Counted from the first letter of the stretch, positions 17,766 to 27,220 are shown. The stretch is DNA of 64,000 bases from Streptococcus gwangjuense (GCF_003627155.1 NZ_CP032621.1:1116001-1180000), one strand, 5' to 3'. Notes: generated by a model not told the origin, from the letters alone. Made by a program: numbers and translations.

Positions 17766-18499
17766 CGACCTTCCCCCTTCTTAAACTGACGAGGCGTCAC
17801 ACCCGCAATCTGTTTAAAGCGTTGGGTAAAGTAATTCATATCTTCAAAGCCAACCTTCTCTGCAATCTCGTAAATCTTCAGATCTGTAGTCAAAAGCAAA
17901 AGCTTGGCTTGTTTGACACGTTCTCTCACCAGATAATCCTGAAAAGGCAGGCCCAACTCTTTCTTAATCAAAGAACTCAGATAAGTCGGGCTAAATCCCA
18001 AGTCACTGGCTAAAGACTTTAAACTAAATTGGCTATCATCTAGATGAGAATGGATTTTCTGGGCCAAGTTTCCTTCAAACTTATCAGTCAATAGATCTTG
18101 TAACTGCTCTTCCTTTTCTTCCTTATCCAACTTTTGCTTGATTTTCCCCAACATTTCCTCAATATCCTGACGAGAAAAGGGTTTAAGCAGGTAGTCATCC
18201 ACACCTAGTTTGACAGCAGACAAGGCATAATCAAAATCATCGTAGCCTGTTAAAAAAACTAGATGAACCTGTGGATAGGTTTCTCGAACCAGACTGGCCA
18301 ACTGGATGCCATTTAGCTGAGGCATGTTGATATCGGTTAGAATGATATCTGGCACCTGCTTTTGTATCAATTTCCAAGCCTGCCTTCCATTTTCAGCCTG
18401 ACCGATGATTTCCATATCGTAGGCTGCTACATTGACCAGCTTGGTCAAACCTTGTCTTACCAGATATTCATCTTCTACAATTAAGATTGTATAGGTCAT
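17762..18499 (-). CDS. zmpR: Response regulator of the YesN/AraC type (ZmpR-like)
   Basis: A 245-residue regulator: receiver domain 1-120 with the acidic pair VEDE (8-11), phospho-acceptor Asp56 in LTDINMP and the conserved Lys near 106 (LLKPFSR), then a linker and a C-terminal AraC-type double HTH (about 145-243, ending GVTPRQFKK). It is the first gene of the two-component operon and overlaps the kinase by 4 bases. Likely targets include itself or neighbouring genes, but I could not identify a repeated operator. Confidence 0.92.
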   Translation of the reverse strand: MTYTILIVEDEYLVRQGLTKLVNVAAYDMEIIGQAENGRQAWKLIQKQVPDIILTDINMPQLNGIQLASLVRETYPQVHLVFLTGYDDFDYALSAVKLGVDDYLLKPFSRQDIEEMLGKIKQKLDKEEKEEQLQDLLTDKFEGNLAQKIHSHLDDSQFSLKSLASDLGFSPTYLSSLIKKELGLPFQDYLVRERVKQAKLLLLTTDLKIYEIAEKVGFEDMNYFTQRFKQIAGVTPRQFKKGEGR

Positions 18500-18569
18500 G
18501 CTCTACTCCTTTGTCACTTACTAGTATCAGTATAGCAAAATTCTCCTCTAACTGCTTAGGAAAGCCCTC

Positions 18570-19682
18570 TTAATCAACATAATCTAGTAAATAAGCGTAG
18601 CCTTTTTCTTCCATTTGATCTTTGGGAATAAAGCGGATAGAGAGACTATTAATACAGTAGCGCAAGCCACCCTTGTCCTGTGGTCCATCCGTAAAGACAT
18701 GGCCAAGGTGAGAATCTCCAACTCGGCTCCGCACTTCCATGCGTGTCATATTGTAAGACTTATCTTCCTTATAGGTGGCGACATCTGGACTGATTGGTTG
18801 GGTGAAACTAGGCCAACCACAACCAGACTCAAACTTGTCCTTTGATGAAAAGAGGGGTTCGCCAGTTGCTACATCCACATAGATACCGGATTCAAATTTA
18901 TCCCAGTAGCGGTTGGAAAAAGCTCGTTCTGTTTGATTTTTCTGGGTAACTGCATACTCTTCAGGTGACAAGGTCTTTTTCAATTCTTCATCACTTGGTT
19001 TAGGATATTTGCTGGCATCAATGACGGGGTAGGCTGCCTGATTGACATTGATATGACAGTAGCCATTTGGATTTTTCTTGAGGTAGTCTTGGTGGTAATC
19101 CTCAGCCACTACAAAATTCTTCAATGCCTCCTTTTCAACTGCCAGAGGTTGGTCGTATTTCTTAGCCACCTCATCAAAGACTTGGTTAATCACCTCTAAA
19201 TCCTTGTCATCTGTGTAATAAATACCAGTACGGTACTGGGTTCCCACATCATTTCCTTGTTTATTTTTGCTAGTTGGATTGATAATGCGGAAGTAATGAA
19301 GCAGGATTTCCTTGAGAGAAATTTGCTTGGCATCATAAGTGACATGGACAGTCTCCGCATGACCTGTTTGGTTAATCAATTCGTACTTGGTTGTCTCCCC
19401 TCTACCATTTGCATAGCCTGATACAGCATCTGTCACACCGGGAACGCGTGAGAAATATTCCTCAACTCCCCAGAAACATCCCCCAGCCAGATAAATTTCG
19501 TGCAAGTCTGCATCTTTACTCACTTCTGTTTTTTTCACTGTTTTTCCTCCTTGGCTAACTGCCGCTTTCTCAATTTGCGAGCTATCTGTCTGCCCTGCAT
19601 TTCGCATCAATAGAAAATAGAAACCGCTTATGGCTAGGAAAAAGATCCCTGCCAAAACAAACAATTTTACTTTATCATTCAT
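18570..19682 (-). CDS. msrAB: Membrane-anchored methionine sulfoxide reductase MsrA-MsrB fusion
   Basis: Repairs both S- and R-methionine sulfoxide in surface proteins. An N-terminal membrane anchor (about 7-26) precedes the MsrA domain with catalytic Cys69 in [11 protein letters not shown]. The MsrB domain (about 230-370) has [13 protein letters not shown] and the catalytic RYCINS motif near 340. The 370-residue length matches the extracytoplasmic streptococcal MsrAB2. It is the last gene of ccdA-thioredoxin-msrAB, which supplies electrons from the membrane to this enzyme. Confidence 0.95.
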   Translation of the reverse strand: MNDKVKLFVLAGIFFLAISGFYFLLMRNAGQTDSSQIEKAAVSQGGKTVKKTEVSKDADLHEIYLAGGCFWGVEEYFSRVPGVTDAVSGYANGRGETTKYELINQTGHAETVHVTYDAKQISLKEILLHYFRIINPTSKNKQGNDVGTQYRTGIYYTDDKDLEVINQVFDEVAKKYDQPLAVEKEALKNFVVAEDYHQDYLKKNPNGYCHINVNQAAYPVIDASKYPKPSDEELKKTLSPEEYAVTQKNQTERAFSNRYWDKFESGIYVDVATGEPLFSSKDKFESGCGWPSFTQPISPDVATYKEDKSYNMTRMEVRSRVGDSHLGHVFTDGPQDKGGLRYCINSLSIRFIPKDQMEEKGYAYLLDYVD

Positions 19683-19691
19683 GACCTTTCT

Positions 19692-20255
19692 CTACCCCAT
19701 TTCTTTCAATGTCTTTAAAATCATATCCTTATCCATAAAACCAGGTTGCGTTTTGACCAGCTTTCCTTCCTTGTCTATAAAGGCTTGAGTTGGGTAAGAA
19801 CGGACACCATAACTTTCCAAGAGTTTGCCTGATGTGTCAATTAGAACTGGGAAATTTTTATAATCCAAACCCTTGTACCAATTCTTAAATTCTGATTCAG
19901 CTTGTTCCCCCTTGTGTCCAGGAGACACCACTGTCAAGACCACATAATCATCACCAGCATCCTTAGCAATTTCATCTGTATCTGGTAGACTGGCTAGACA
20001 GATGGAACACCAAGAAGCCCAGAATTTGAGATAGACTTTCTTGCCCTTGTAATCAGACAAGCGGTAGGTCTTGCCATCTACTCCCATCAGTTCAAAATCA
20101 GCAACCGCCTGACCCTTGGTGGCAGTTTGCGAACTGACTTGTTCTGTTTTTGTTTGCTCCTTCATAGTAGATTCGTCTGACATATTTTTAGTCGAACAGG
20201 CTGCTAAACAACAGATTGAGCCTACTCCAAGGAGACATGTTTGCCATTTTTTCAT
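19692..20255 (-). CDS. Surface thioredoxin-fold lipoprotein (TlpA/Etrx2-like)
   Basis: A 187-residue lipoprotein that passes reducing power to MsrAB. The lipobox LAAC puts the lipidated Cys at residue 20; the thioredoxin domain has WCSIC with Cys83 and Cys86. I start it at the ATG at 20255 (MKKWQTCLL), preceded by GAGG at a good distance; a longer frame to 20276 adds MNREEEE, which encodes the ribosome site itself. It lies between ccdA and msrAB, 9 bases from msrAB. It corresponds to the Etrx2 surface thioredoxin of pneumococci. Confidence 0.93.
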   Translation of the reverse strand: MKKWQTCLLGVGSICCLAACSTKNMSDESTMKEQTKTEQVSSQTATKGQAVADFELMGVDGKTYRLSDYKGKKVYLKFWASWCSICLASLPDTDEIAKDAGDDYVVLTVVSPGHKGEQAESEFKNWYKGLDYKNFPVLIDTSGKLLESYGVRSYPTQAFIDKEGKLVKTQPGFMDKDMILKTLKEMG

Positions 20256-20268
20256 TTCTTCTTCCTCT

Positions 20269-20979
20269 CTATTCAAATAATCTTGTCAAAATAGAAGCAT
20301 TTCCCAAAAGCACCAAAATTCCCATTACGATTATGAGGAAACCACCCACTTTTTTGAGAGTTCCGAGATAAGGATGGAGTTTTCGGAAATGTTTCAAAAC
20401 ATAGCTGGAGGCTAGAGCTAGAACCAAAAATGGTAGTGCTAGACCTAGCGTATAGATTAACATGAGACCAGCTCCCTGCCAAGCACCTGAGCCACCTGAA
20501 GCCGCCAAGGCTAAAACAGAGCCCAGAACCGGTCCCACACAAGGCGTCCAAGCAAAACTAAAAGTCAACCCCAGTAAAAATGCCTGACTATAGCCCTTAC
20601 CCTTTTGCTCCTGTCTCTTTAGTTGCAGCCTTCTTTCCTTGTAAAGTCCCTGAAAATGTAAGACCTCCATCTGGTGCAAGCCTAAGAGAATGATAACCGC
20701 ACCCGTCACATACTGAAACCAAGAGGCATACAAAAGGTCTCCTAAAAAGCCAGCTCCATAGCCTAGTAAGATAAAAACAAAGGATATCCCTGCTATAAAG
20801 GCCAAAGTTCTCAATAGACTAACAAGTGAGATTGAATATTTTCCACTAGAAGCCTGAGAACCATCTTTATCATCCAACAAGACCCCTGCATAGACCGGTA
20901 ACAAAGGTAAGATACAAGGAGAAAAGAAGGAAAGAATTCCAGCAAGAAAAACACTGATAAAAAAGATTATATTATCCAT
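20269..20979 (-). CDS. ccdA: Cytochrome c biogenesis-type thiol transporter CcdA
   Basis: A 236-residue polytopic membrane protein that carries electrons from cytoplasmic thioredoxin to the extracellular lipoprotein. Six hydrophobic segments are visible, with the two redox cysteines Cys22 (FFSPCILP) and Cys147 (AWTPCVGP) in the usual places. A GGAGG site precedes the ATG. It is the first gene of the ccdA-thioredoxin-msrAB operon. It serves the redox chain rather than cytochrome c, which streptococci lack. Confidence 0.94.
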   Translation of the reverse strand: MDNIIFFISVFLAGILSFFSPCILPLLPVYAGVLLDDKDGSQASSGKYSISLVSLLRTLAFIAGISFVFILLGYGAGFLGDLLYASWFQYVTGAVIILLGLHQMEVLHFQGLYKERRLQLKRQEQKGKGYSQAFLLGLTFSFAWTPCVGPVLGSVLALAASGGSGAWQGAGLMLIYTLGLALPFLVLALASSYVLKHFRKLHPYLGTLKKVGGFLIIVMGILVLLGNASILTRLFE

Positions 20980-21094
20980 TGCCTTCCTCCATTCTTTGAT
21001 TTGATAGGACTATTATAGCTCCAAAAATCAAGAAAAAATAGGGACAATGATAGGGAAAAATAGGAATTTAATCAGATTATTTAAAAAAAGGTGC

Positions 21095-21122
21095 AAAAAA
21101 AGCCAGACAAGGTCTGACTTTG
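21095..21122 (-). terminator. Terminator of the 21141 acetyltransferase gene
   Basis: AAGTCAGACCTTGTCTGGCTT stem followed by seven T on the minus strand, just past the stop codon. Confidence 0.8.
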
Positions 21123-21140
21123 ATAGAAACAGAAAAGAAA

Positions 21141-21692
21141 TCACCTGTCCTCCCTACTTATCTGATAATAAATAAGGTCCGCAAGATAACCTTTCTGCTC
21201 AACACCATTGATAACGGTTTTCAAATAGGACATCCCTGCCTTCTCCATGACACGACCTGAAGCTGGATTGAGGCTAGCATAGCGAGCTTTCACGCCTTGT
21301 AAGTCGAGCTGAGTGAAACAGAATTCTAGAACAGCTATTAGAGCCTCCGTCATAATGCCACGACCCCAGTAGGCTTTGCCTAAGACATAACCGATTTCAC
21401 AAGAAGAATCGTTCTCATCTACTGCAACGATGCTGATATCTCCTATCACCTGCTCCGGGTTTTCTTTGAGACAAATAGCCCATTTGTAATAGTTGGGATT
21501 AGCATAGGAAGCAACCCAATTACGAATGGAATTTCGAGTCACATCGACATCAGGATGAGGATCCCAAGTGACATAGGTCAGATTCTCAGCAGACGAAGCC
21601 CAATTCTGAAACATGGCTTCTGCATCACTTTCCAAAAATTTTCGCAAGATTAAACGATCTGTCTGTAATATTTGCGTACCGATTGCTTTCAT
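21141..21692 (-). CDS. GNAT acetyltransferase, RimJ/RimL type
   Basis: A 183-residue acetyl-CoA-dependent N-acetyltransferase. The motif TDRLILRKF at the N-terminus, an EIGYVLGKAYWGRGIMTEAL acetyl-CoA site near 100-120, and NPASGRVMEKAGM near the C-terminus are typical of the RimJ/RimL branch, which acetylates protein N-termini or small amines; the substrate cannot be deduced. I use the ATG at 21692 (MKAIGTQIL), with GAGGT 8 bases upstream; a longer frame to 21743 lacks a ribosome site. Confidence 0.85.
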   Translation of the reverse strand: MKAIGTQILQTDRLILRKFLESDAEAMFQNWASSAENLTYVTWDPHPDVDVTRNSIRNWVASYANPNYYKWAICLKENPEQVIGDISIVAVDENDSSCEIGYVLGKAYWGRGIMTEALIAVLEFCFTQLDLQGVKARYASLNPASGRVMEKAGMSYLKTVINGVEQKGYLADLIYYQISREDR

Positions 21693-21743
21693 GACGCTAC
21701 CTCGCTTTCTGATAGATGATTCTCTGCCCAACTTCAACTTCAA

Positions 21744-22088
21744 TTTAAATTTACTTTGCTTTTGAATTTCAAGGTAATAAGCTAAAAAGGTCCCCCGGAC
21801 CTTTTCTTATTTCAAGTTGAGAGGCTGAAAACCTCCACTAGAGGTTCCTCATTTTCCTATTTCTAAACTCGGGGTAAAAAGACTAAACTCAGTAACAACT
21901 AAAAAACAAGTTTTTAATCTAGTTCCTTGACGCAGTCGCTGTCTGGTTTGAAATGCGCTCTAGTAAGCTTTTTCAAACCTAGTCATCGTTGCGGGGGTGA
22001 GATGACGAAATCGAACTCGGTGAGTTACCGAACCTTCTCTCACTTTCTTATTTCAAGGTGAGAGGCTGAAAACCTCCAGTGGAGGTTT
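21744..22088. other. 345-bp gene-free structured interval downstream of nadE
   Basis: No coding frame is supported. Read on the minus strand from nadE, it holds the nadE terminator (AACCTCCACTGGAGGTT), a linker CCTTGAAATAAGAAAG, several dyads (CGGTAACTCACCG; TTTCAAACC with its partner GGTTTGAA; GACAGCGACTGCGTC; AACTAGATTAAAAACTTG with TTTTTTAGTT), then a second copy of the terminator and linker, and a third hairpin AAAAGGTCC ... GGACCTTTT. The terminator-plus-linker unit of about 42 bases is a near-exact direct repeat (about 21808-21850 and 22048-22090). It could be a decayed terminator duplication or a small RNA gene. Confidence 0.7.
22060..22088 (-). terminator. Terminator of pncB-nadE
   Basis: AAAACCTCCACTGGAGGTTTTC: a strong 8-base stem with a T-run immediately after the nadE stop on the minus strand. 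A near copy lies about 240 bases further downstream. Confidence 0.8.
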
Positions 22089-22913
22089 TCACTCCCAAAA
22101 GTCATCAAATACGGTGATTGGTAGGTGGCGTTTGTGTTGGCCTTTGTGCCACCAGTTTTCAATGGTCGCTTGGGCTTCTGAGCTGATTATTTTGCCTTCT
22201 AGGTAGTCGTCAATCTCTTCATAAGTGACTCCGAGGGCTACTTCGTCAGCTAGGCCTGGTTTGTCTTCTTCTAGGTCTGCCGTTGGGATTTTTTCATAAA
22301 GGGCTGGATTTGCACCAAGTTCCTTCAAGAGTTGTTTTCCTTGACGCTTATTGAGGCGGTAAAGAGGGAGAATATCCGCACCACCGTCACCAAACTTGGT
22401 AAAAAAGCCTGTGATATTTTCCGCAGCATGGTCTGTTCCAATGACCGCTCCGCTATGGGAACCAGCAAGGGCATACTGAGCAATCATACGGCAACGAGCC
22501 TTGATATTGCCCTTGTTGAAGTCTGAAACAGGGCTTCCTGTCGCTTCAACTGCTGCCGTCATGGCGTCAGCTGATTCCTTGATATTCACCACTAAACTGA
22601 TATCTGGCTGAATGAAGGCTAGGGCTTTTTGAGCATCTGCTTCATCAGCTTGCACTCCATATGGCAGGCGAACAGCGATAAATTTGTAGCTATCGTCTCC
22701 CGTTTCTGATCGCAGCTCTTCCATGGCCAGTTGAGCCAATCGTCCTGCTAAGGTTGAATCTTGTCCTCCAGAAATCCCTAGTACAAAGGTTTTTAGGAAG
22801 GGATGTTTTTTCAGGTATCTTTTTAAGAAATCAATAGAACGACGAATTTCTTCCTGGGCATCAATCACTGGTTTGACACCCAGTTGCTGAATAATAGTCT
22901 CTTGCAAACTCAT
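22089..22913 (-). CDS. nadE: NH3-dependent NAD+ synthetase
   Basis: Amidates nicotinate adenine dinucleotide to NAD. The 274-residue length is that of the ammonia-dependent form. The pyrophosphatase loop SGGQDS lies at 48-53, followed by [20 protein letters not shown] with the conserved metal- and substrate-binding residues, and LYRLNKRQ. It overlaps pncB by 4 bases, so the last two steps of nicotinate salvage are translationally coupled. Confidence 0.96.
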   Translation of the reverse strand: MSLQETIIQQLGVKPVIDAQEEIRRSIDFLKRYLKKHPFLKTFVLGISGGQDSTLAGRLAQLAMEELRSETGDDSYKFIAVRLPYGVQADEADAQKALAFIQPDISLVVNIKESADAMTAAVEATGSPVSDFNKGNIKARCRMIAQYALAGSHSGAVIGTDHAAENITGFFTKFGDGGADILPLYRLNKRQGKQLLKELGANPALYEKIPTADLEEDKPGLADEVALGVTYEEIDDYLEGKIISSEAQATIENWWHKGQHKRHLPITVFDDFWE

Positions 22914-24370
22914 TCTTCTTCTCCTTCACCAAGGGCTTCCTTGCGCATCTTATCAATCAAGTCCATCTTATCTTGCCATACATCACGCGCCAAATCCACT
23001 GGATAATGCTGCGGATTGAGCACACGCTTGTATTCATCCCAAAGCTTGTCAAATTCCTTACGAGCATAATCCTGAATCTCAGTCAAGCTAGGCAGATTGT
23101 AAATCAATTCCCCGTTTTTAAAGATATCCACCAAGAGAGGAACAGTGTCAAAATTACGAACCGTCTTCTTGATGTAGGTATAAGTAGGATGGAACATCTT
23201 GATTTCTGTCATGCTGGAAACATCAACACCATCATAGGTTATGTAGTCGCCTTCTGACTTGCCTTTTTCACGACTGGTAATCCGCCACACCTGCTTCTTA
23301 CCTGGCGTAGACACTTTTTCGGCATTATTTGACAGCTTAATGGTATTGCGCATGTTCCCATTTTCATCTTCGATTGCAACAATCTTATAAACTGCCCCAA
23401 GAGCTGGCTGGTCATAGGCTGTAATCAGCTTGGTTCCCACACCCCAGACATCAATCTTGGCCTTTTGCATCTTGAGGTTGAGGATGGTATTTTCATCTAG
23501 ATCATTAGAAGCATAAATCTTAGCCTCTGTAAATCCAGCCTCGTCCAGTTGCTGACGGACTTTCTTAGAAATGTAGGCAATATCCCCAGAGTCAATCCGC
23601 ACACCCATAAAGTTAATCTGATCACCCAGCTCACGCGCCACCTGAATGGCAGCTGGCACACCGATACGAAGGGTGTCATAGGTATCCACAAGAAAGACGC
23701 AATTTTTGTGGGTCGCAGCGTAAGCCTTGAAAGCCTCATAGTCATTGCCATAAACCTGCACCAAGGCATGGGCATGGGTCCCCAAGACAGGAATGTCAAA
23801 GAGTTTACCAGCACGCACATTGCTGGTCCCATTGGCGCCACCAATCACCGCTGCGCGTGTTCCCCAGATAGCCGCATCCATTTCTTGCGCCCGACGTGTT
23901 CCAAACTCCATCAAGGGCTCATCTTCTATAACCGAGCGAATACGAGCTGCCTTAGTCGCCACTAAGGTCTGGTAGTTGACGATGTTCAAAAGAGCCGTTT
24001 CGACCAACTGACATTGAGCTAGAGGGCCTTCCACCTGCACAATCGGTTCATTAGCAAAAACCAAGTCCCCTTCTTGGGCAGAACGAACAGTCAACTCCAA
24101 CTTGAAATTGCGGAGATAGTCCAAGAATGCCCCATGATAGCCTAGCGACTCCAAATAGGCAATATCACTATCTGAAAAACGCAGGTCTTCCAGATAATTC
24201 ACAATTCTTTCTAGACCTGCAAAAACCGCATAGCCATTCTTAAAAGGCTGTTGGCGGAAATAAACCTCAAAGACCGCCTTTTTATTGTGAATTCCTTGGT
24301 CAAAGTAAACCTGCATCATGTTGATCTGGTACAAGTCCGTGTGCAATGTCAAACTATCATCTGGATACAT
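22910..24370 (-). CDS. pncB: Nicotinate phosphoribosyltransferase
   Basis: Converts nicotinate and PRPP to nicotinate mononucleotide. The 486-residue protein shows DLYQINM at the N-terminus, [14 protein letters not shown] around the phosphoribosyl site, GTHAHALVQ with the conserved His, and [11 protein letters not shown] in the barrel. It leads the pncB-nadE operon and has a roughly 70-base leader with a hairpin. Confidence 0.96.
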   Translation of the reverse strand: MYPDDSLTLHTDLYQINMMQVYFDQGIHNKKAVFEVYFRQQPFKNGYAVFAGLERIVNYLEDLRFSDSDIAYLESLGYHGAFLDYLRNFKLELTVRSAQEGDLVFANEPIVQVEGPLAQCQLVETALLNIVNYQTLVATKAARIRSVIEDEPLMEFGTRRAQEMDAAIWGTRAAVIGGANGTSNVRAGKLFDIPVLGTHAHALVQVYGNDYEAFKAYAATHKNCVFLVDTYDTLRIGVPAAIQVARELGDQINFMGVRIDSGDIAYISKKVRQQLDEAGFTEAKIYASNDLDENTILNLKMQKAKIDVWGVGTKLITAYDQPALGAVYKIVAIEDENGNMRNTIKLSNNAEKVSTPGKKQVWRITSREKGKSEGDYITYDGVDVSSMTEIKMFHPTYTYIKKTVRNFDTVPLLVDIFKNGELIYNLPSLTEIQDYARKEFDKLWDEYKRVLNPQHYPVDLARDVWQDKMDLIDKMRKEALGEGEEE

Positions 24371-24400
24371 ACTTTTCCTACTTCCTTAGCTAGAAACACA

Positions 24401-24450
24401 TGAAAATTTTTAAGAACTTTCATGTATTCCAATAAATTAGTACTATTATA
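24401..24450 (-). promoter_or_regulatory. pncB promoter and leader hairpin
   Basis: On the minus strand an extended -10 (TGTTATAAT, -10 hexamer at 24445-24450) is followed by a leader carrying ACATGAAAGTTC ... TTTTCATGT, an 8-9 base stem at about 24401-24428. The hairpin has no T-run after it, so it is not a simple terminator. Confidence 0.5.
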
Positions 24451-24485
24451 ACACATTTTGGCTGGATTGAGAAAAGAGTAACAAG

Positions 24486-24974
24486 CTATTCTCCACTCTC
24501 CAGTTCATCCATGTCTTGTTCAAACTTTTTCTGAGCCCATTCGCCATAGCTCTTAAGACCAAGATTGCCAATAAAGACCCAGGGAAGGTAAATAACATAA
24601 GTAATTGCCCAAGCAGATAGGTATTTAACGTTCAAAGGATTGTGCTGATAAACTTCTATGTTGAATTGATAATTCTGTAACATCAAAAGAGCCGTAATAG
24701 CCAAGGTTAGGAAAAAACAACCCAAAATCGTAAAATGAAAACGACTATAGTAGGTCACTCCCAGATAACGGGCACGATTGAAAAAGAAGAAAATTCCTAC
24801 TATCAGAGTATAGACTAGAAAATTCGGATTAAAAAGAGATGGAGCCAACACTGCCACCAAATAGCTTAGAAGTACAAGCCCAATAAAGAGTGAAAAAGAC
24901 TCTGCCCCAGCTTTATTGATTAGTTGTTCTTCTCTTTCGTCAAGTAATTGATAATGAATGAATTTATTTACCAT
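24486..24974 (-). CDS. DUF3278-like four-TM membrane protein
   Basis: A 162-residue integral membrane protein with four hydrophobic segments (about 28-45, 52-70, 84-102, 124-142), a charged N-terminus (LDEREEQLINKAG) and a charged C-terminus. It resembles the DUF3278 family found beside small HTH regulators in Firmicutes; the family name is from memory. It overlaps the HTH gene by 11 bases, so the two are translated together. Function unknown; an HTH-plus-membrane pair suggests a signal-sensing or self-regulating unit. Confidence 0.75.
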   Translation of the reverse strand: MVNKFIHYQLLDEREEQLINKAGAESFSLFIGLVLLSYLVAVLAPSLFNPNFLVYTLIVGIFFFFNRARYLGVTYYSRFHFTILGCFFLTLAITALLMLQNYQFNIEVYQHNPLNVKYLSAWAITYVIYLPWVFIGNLGLKSYGEWAQKKFEQDMDELESGE

Positions 24975-25173
24975 CTTCTTCCTCCCAAAATAGTTGGTCT
25001 AGGGTTTTTCCTAAACATCTGCAAATAGACTGGCAAAGCGAGAGACTGGGATTGTATTTCCCTGCCTCTATCAAACCAATAGTCTGGCGCGTCACCCCCA
25101 CAGCCTCTGCCAATTGACCTTGAGTTAAATCAAGCTCTACCCGAGCTAATTTTAATTTTAAATTTTTAGCCAC
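24964..25173 (-). CDS. XRE/Cro-type HTH regulator (small)
   Basis: A 69-residue DNA-binding protein made only of an XRE helix-turn-helix: LTQGQLAEAVGVTRQTIGLI followed by EAGKYNPSLSL. I take the GTG at 25173 as the start (MAKNLKLKLARVE), because AAGGAGG lies 6 bases before it; the longer frame from 25203 contains that ribosome site in its coding part. It overlaps the membrane-protein gene downstream. Such YozG-like regulators usually act on their own operon. Confidence 0.87.
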   Translation of the reverse strand: MAKNLKLKLARVELDLTQGQLAEAVGVTRQTIGLIEAGKYNPSLSLCQSICRCLGKTLDQLFWEEEDGK

Positions 25174-25203
25174 CTGCGTCCTCCTTATAGTTTTAATACT
25201 CAT

Positions 25204-25550
25204 CTACTCTTAAAAAATCCAAAATCAACACAAGCTGTCAGCTATTTATTATAACCTCATTAATTAGCACTCCAATATTATCTTCAGACTAAAATCAGTA
25301 TGTTGGATTGTTTGAAATAAACTTCCTAGTTTGCTATTTGATTTTTTGTTTAGTATTAGCTTTAGTAGGGTCTTTTAAACGAGTTTTGATTGCTTGTATT
25401 CTTATTTAGTTGCTTTCATATCACTATTATATAATGCTTTTGGAAATGAGTCTAGCATAAGACAAAAACGTGTACACAACAAGAGCAGGAGCATAGCAAG
25501 ATGACTGATTTTTGCTGGATTTTAAGTCTGCAAAATAATACTAAATGAAA
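25204..25550. other. AT-rich intergenic region with a BOX-C-like remnant
   Basis: No gene is seen in these 347 bases. Bases 25320-25360 (ACTTCCTAGTTTGCTATTTG and following) resemble the end of the pneumococcal BOX repeat as I remember it (GCTTCCTAGTTTGCTCTTTG), with several mismatches. The rest is AT-rich without clear structure. Confidence 0.45.
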
Positions 25551-26279
25551 CTAAAATGAATACTCCTTGCTTTTCTTGAGAGTGAACAAGTACAGTAAAA
25601 TGATTGTAGTGATTACCACAAGATACTGACTAATAGACATCGTATTTGAAGCTACAAATACAGGTAAAGAATAAAAAGGAAGAAGTTCAATTGCTTTGAT
25701 AAACAAATCATTACTAGTATTCATCATAATCGTATTTAATATATTAGGGATAAAGAGTAGTAAAGCTACTAAAATACCAAATACCAAGCCACTTTTCAAT
25801 TTGTATAAATAGAAAATATAAGATAATAGAAAATAAAATAGGACTAACAAAATTGTATTGACTACAATGGATACTATAAAATCTAATCCTAAATCACCTG
25901 GAACACCCAATTTACTTACGATGACTAGTAGCACAATGCCATTCAAAGAATAAATAATGGAAACTGAGATGACATATAGAAAATTAGACCAGACGTAAAT
26001 CATCCGATTTTTCTGTTGATTATAAAATAAACTGATCGTATTGTGGGAAAAATCCCTGCTAATAATTCGATTAGCATGTATAATAGCCATTAACATACCG
26101 AGCATAGCATAAAAGTTTGAAATATGCTTAATACCAAGCGATGTCCCTTGAGTCTTTAGAATAAAGAATGTAACCAATATCGGCGGTATAAACGAGATAA
26201 TCAAACCGAGATATATTACGCCTGATGAATATAAATCTCTTATATTTTCCTTAAGAAAATTCAATTTATTTAATTTCAT
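25551..26279 (-). CDS. ABC-2 type transporter permease
   Basis: A 242-residue membrane protein with about six hydrophobic segments and a cytoplasmic loop containing NRIISRDFSHNTISLFYNQ, typical of ABC-2 export permeases. It follows the ATPase gene with a 15-base gap. AT-rich codon use and an isolated position among housekeeping genes suggest acquisition. Systems of this size often export or confer immunity to peptides, but the substrate cannot be read from the sequence. Confidence 0.85.
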   Translation of the reverse strand: MKLNKLNFLKENIRDLYSSGVIYLGLIISFIPPILVTFFILKTQGTSLGIKHISNFYAMLGMLMAIIHANRIISRDFSHNTISLFYNQQKNRMIYVWSNFLYVISVSIIYSLNGIVLLVIVSKLGVPGDLGLDFIVSIVVNTILLVLFYFLLSYIFYLYKLKSGLVFGILVALLLFIPNILNTIMMNTSNDLFIKAIELLPFYSLPVFVASNTMSISQYLVVITTIILLYLFTLKKSKEYSF

Positions 26280-26294
26280 GATTATAACCTTCCT

Positions 26295-27140
26295 TTATTT
26301 TGAACGATTTAGATAAATATCTTTAAGCGTCTCTTTTTTAGTTTCAAAATCAACTACTTTAATAGAGTTTTCGTTAAAAAATTTAAAAAGCTCACTACTT
26401 TGAATATTCCCAGACATAGTAATTCTCAGTCCCTCTTCCTGAACAATATCCCCAAATTCTTGTTTGGTAATAAAAATGTCTTTATCTGTAGCTGATGAAA
26501 AAGCTATCTCAAACAAGCAATTATGACTATCTTTTCCTACTTTTTGAAATGTCAAAAGCCCGTTCTCCAAGAAAAGAACCCTCTCACAAATTTCTTCAAT
26601 ATCTTCTAATTTATGACTCGATATTAAAATTCCCACATTTTCATGTAAAGCTAAATTTTTTAGAACCGCTAAAACTATTTGTGATGATTCAATATCTAAA
26701 CCATTAGTCGGTTCATCTAAAATCAATATATCAGGTTCCGTAACGAGAGTTAGAAGCAAAGCTAATTTTTGTTTTGTACCCAAAGAATAGGTCTTTACTT
26801 TTTTATTAATAGACTGAGTCAAATCTAACTCTTGGATCAAACTTCCAAATCTTTCTTGATTGTAGTCAATTCCATATAAATTTGACAAATATTTTAAATT
26901 CTCTAAACCTGTTTTAGATAAAAATAATTTTGGTTCTTCGATTAAATACCCAACATTATCACTACTTATAATATTCCCTAAATTCGGTTGATTATTCTGA
27001 ACAAGAATTTTCATCAATGTACTCTTGCCAACTCCGTTTCTCCCTACTAGACCAACAATTTCACCCTTATTAAGTGCGAAATTTATATCTTTGAGAATGG
27101 TTGAATGACCATAATTTTTACTTACATTTATAACTTCCAT
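26295..27140 (-). CDS. ABC transporter ATP-binding protein
   Basis: A 281-residue ATPase: Walker A GRNGVGKST (33-41), a signature segment YSLGTKQKLAL, which is a diverged LSGGQ as in ABC-2 drug and peptide exporters, Walker B LILDEPTNGLD and the switch His in ISSHKLEDI. The last 80 residues form a variable C-terminal extension. It is the first gene of a two-gene AT-rich operon with the permease and has its own promoter. Confidence 0.92.
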   Translation of the reverse strand: MEVINVSKNYGHSTILKDINFALNKGEIVGLVGRNGVGKSTLMKILVQNNQPNLGNIISSDNVGYLIEEPKLFLSKTGLENLKYLSNLYGIDYNQERFGSLIQELDLTQSINKKVKTYSLGTKQKLALLLTLVTEPDILILDEPTNGLDIESSQIVLAVLKNLALHENVGILISSHKLEDIEEICERVLFLENGLLTFQKVGKDSHNCLFEIAFSSATDKDIFITKQEFGDIVQEEGLRITMSGNIQSSELFKFFNENSIKVVDFETKKETLKDIYLNRSK

Positions 27141-27220
27141 TTTTTAATTCCTCCATTAATATTCTTGGTTTTCTCTTTGATCATCATTAATTTTAAAAAG
27201 TTGCGCCTCTTTTTAACAAC

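Noticed and set aside
21860..22040. tRNA or riboswitch in the gap after nadE
   Set aside because: Dyads are present but no cloverleaf, CCA-proximal T-loop sequence or known aptamer core could be made out.
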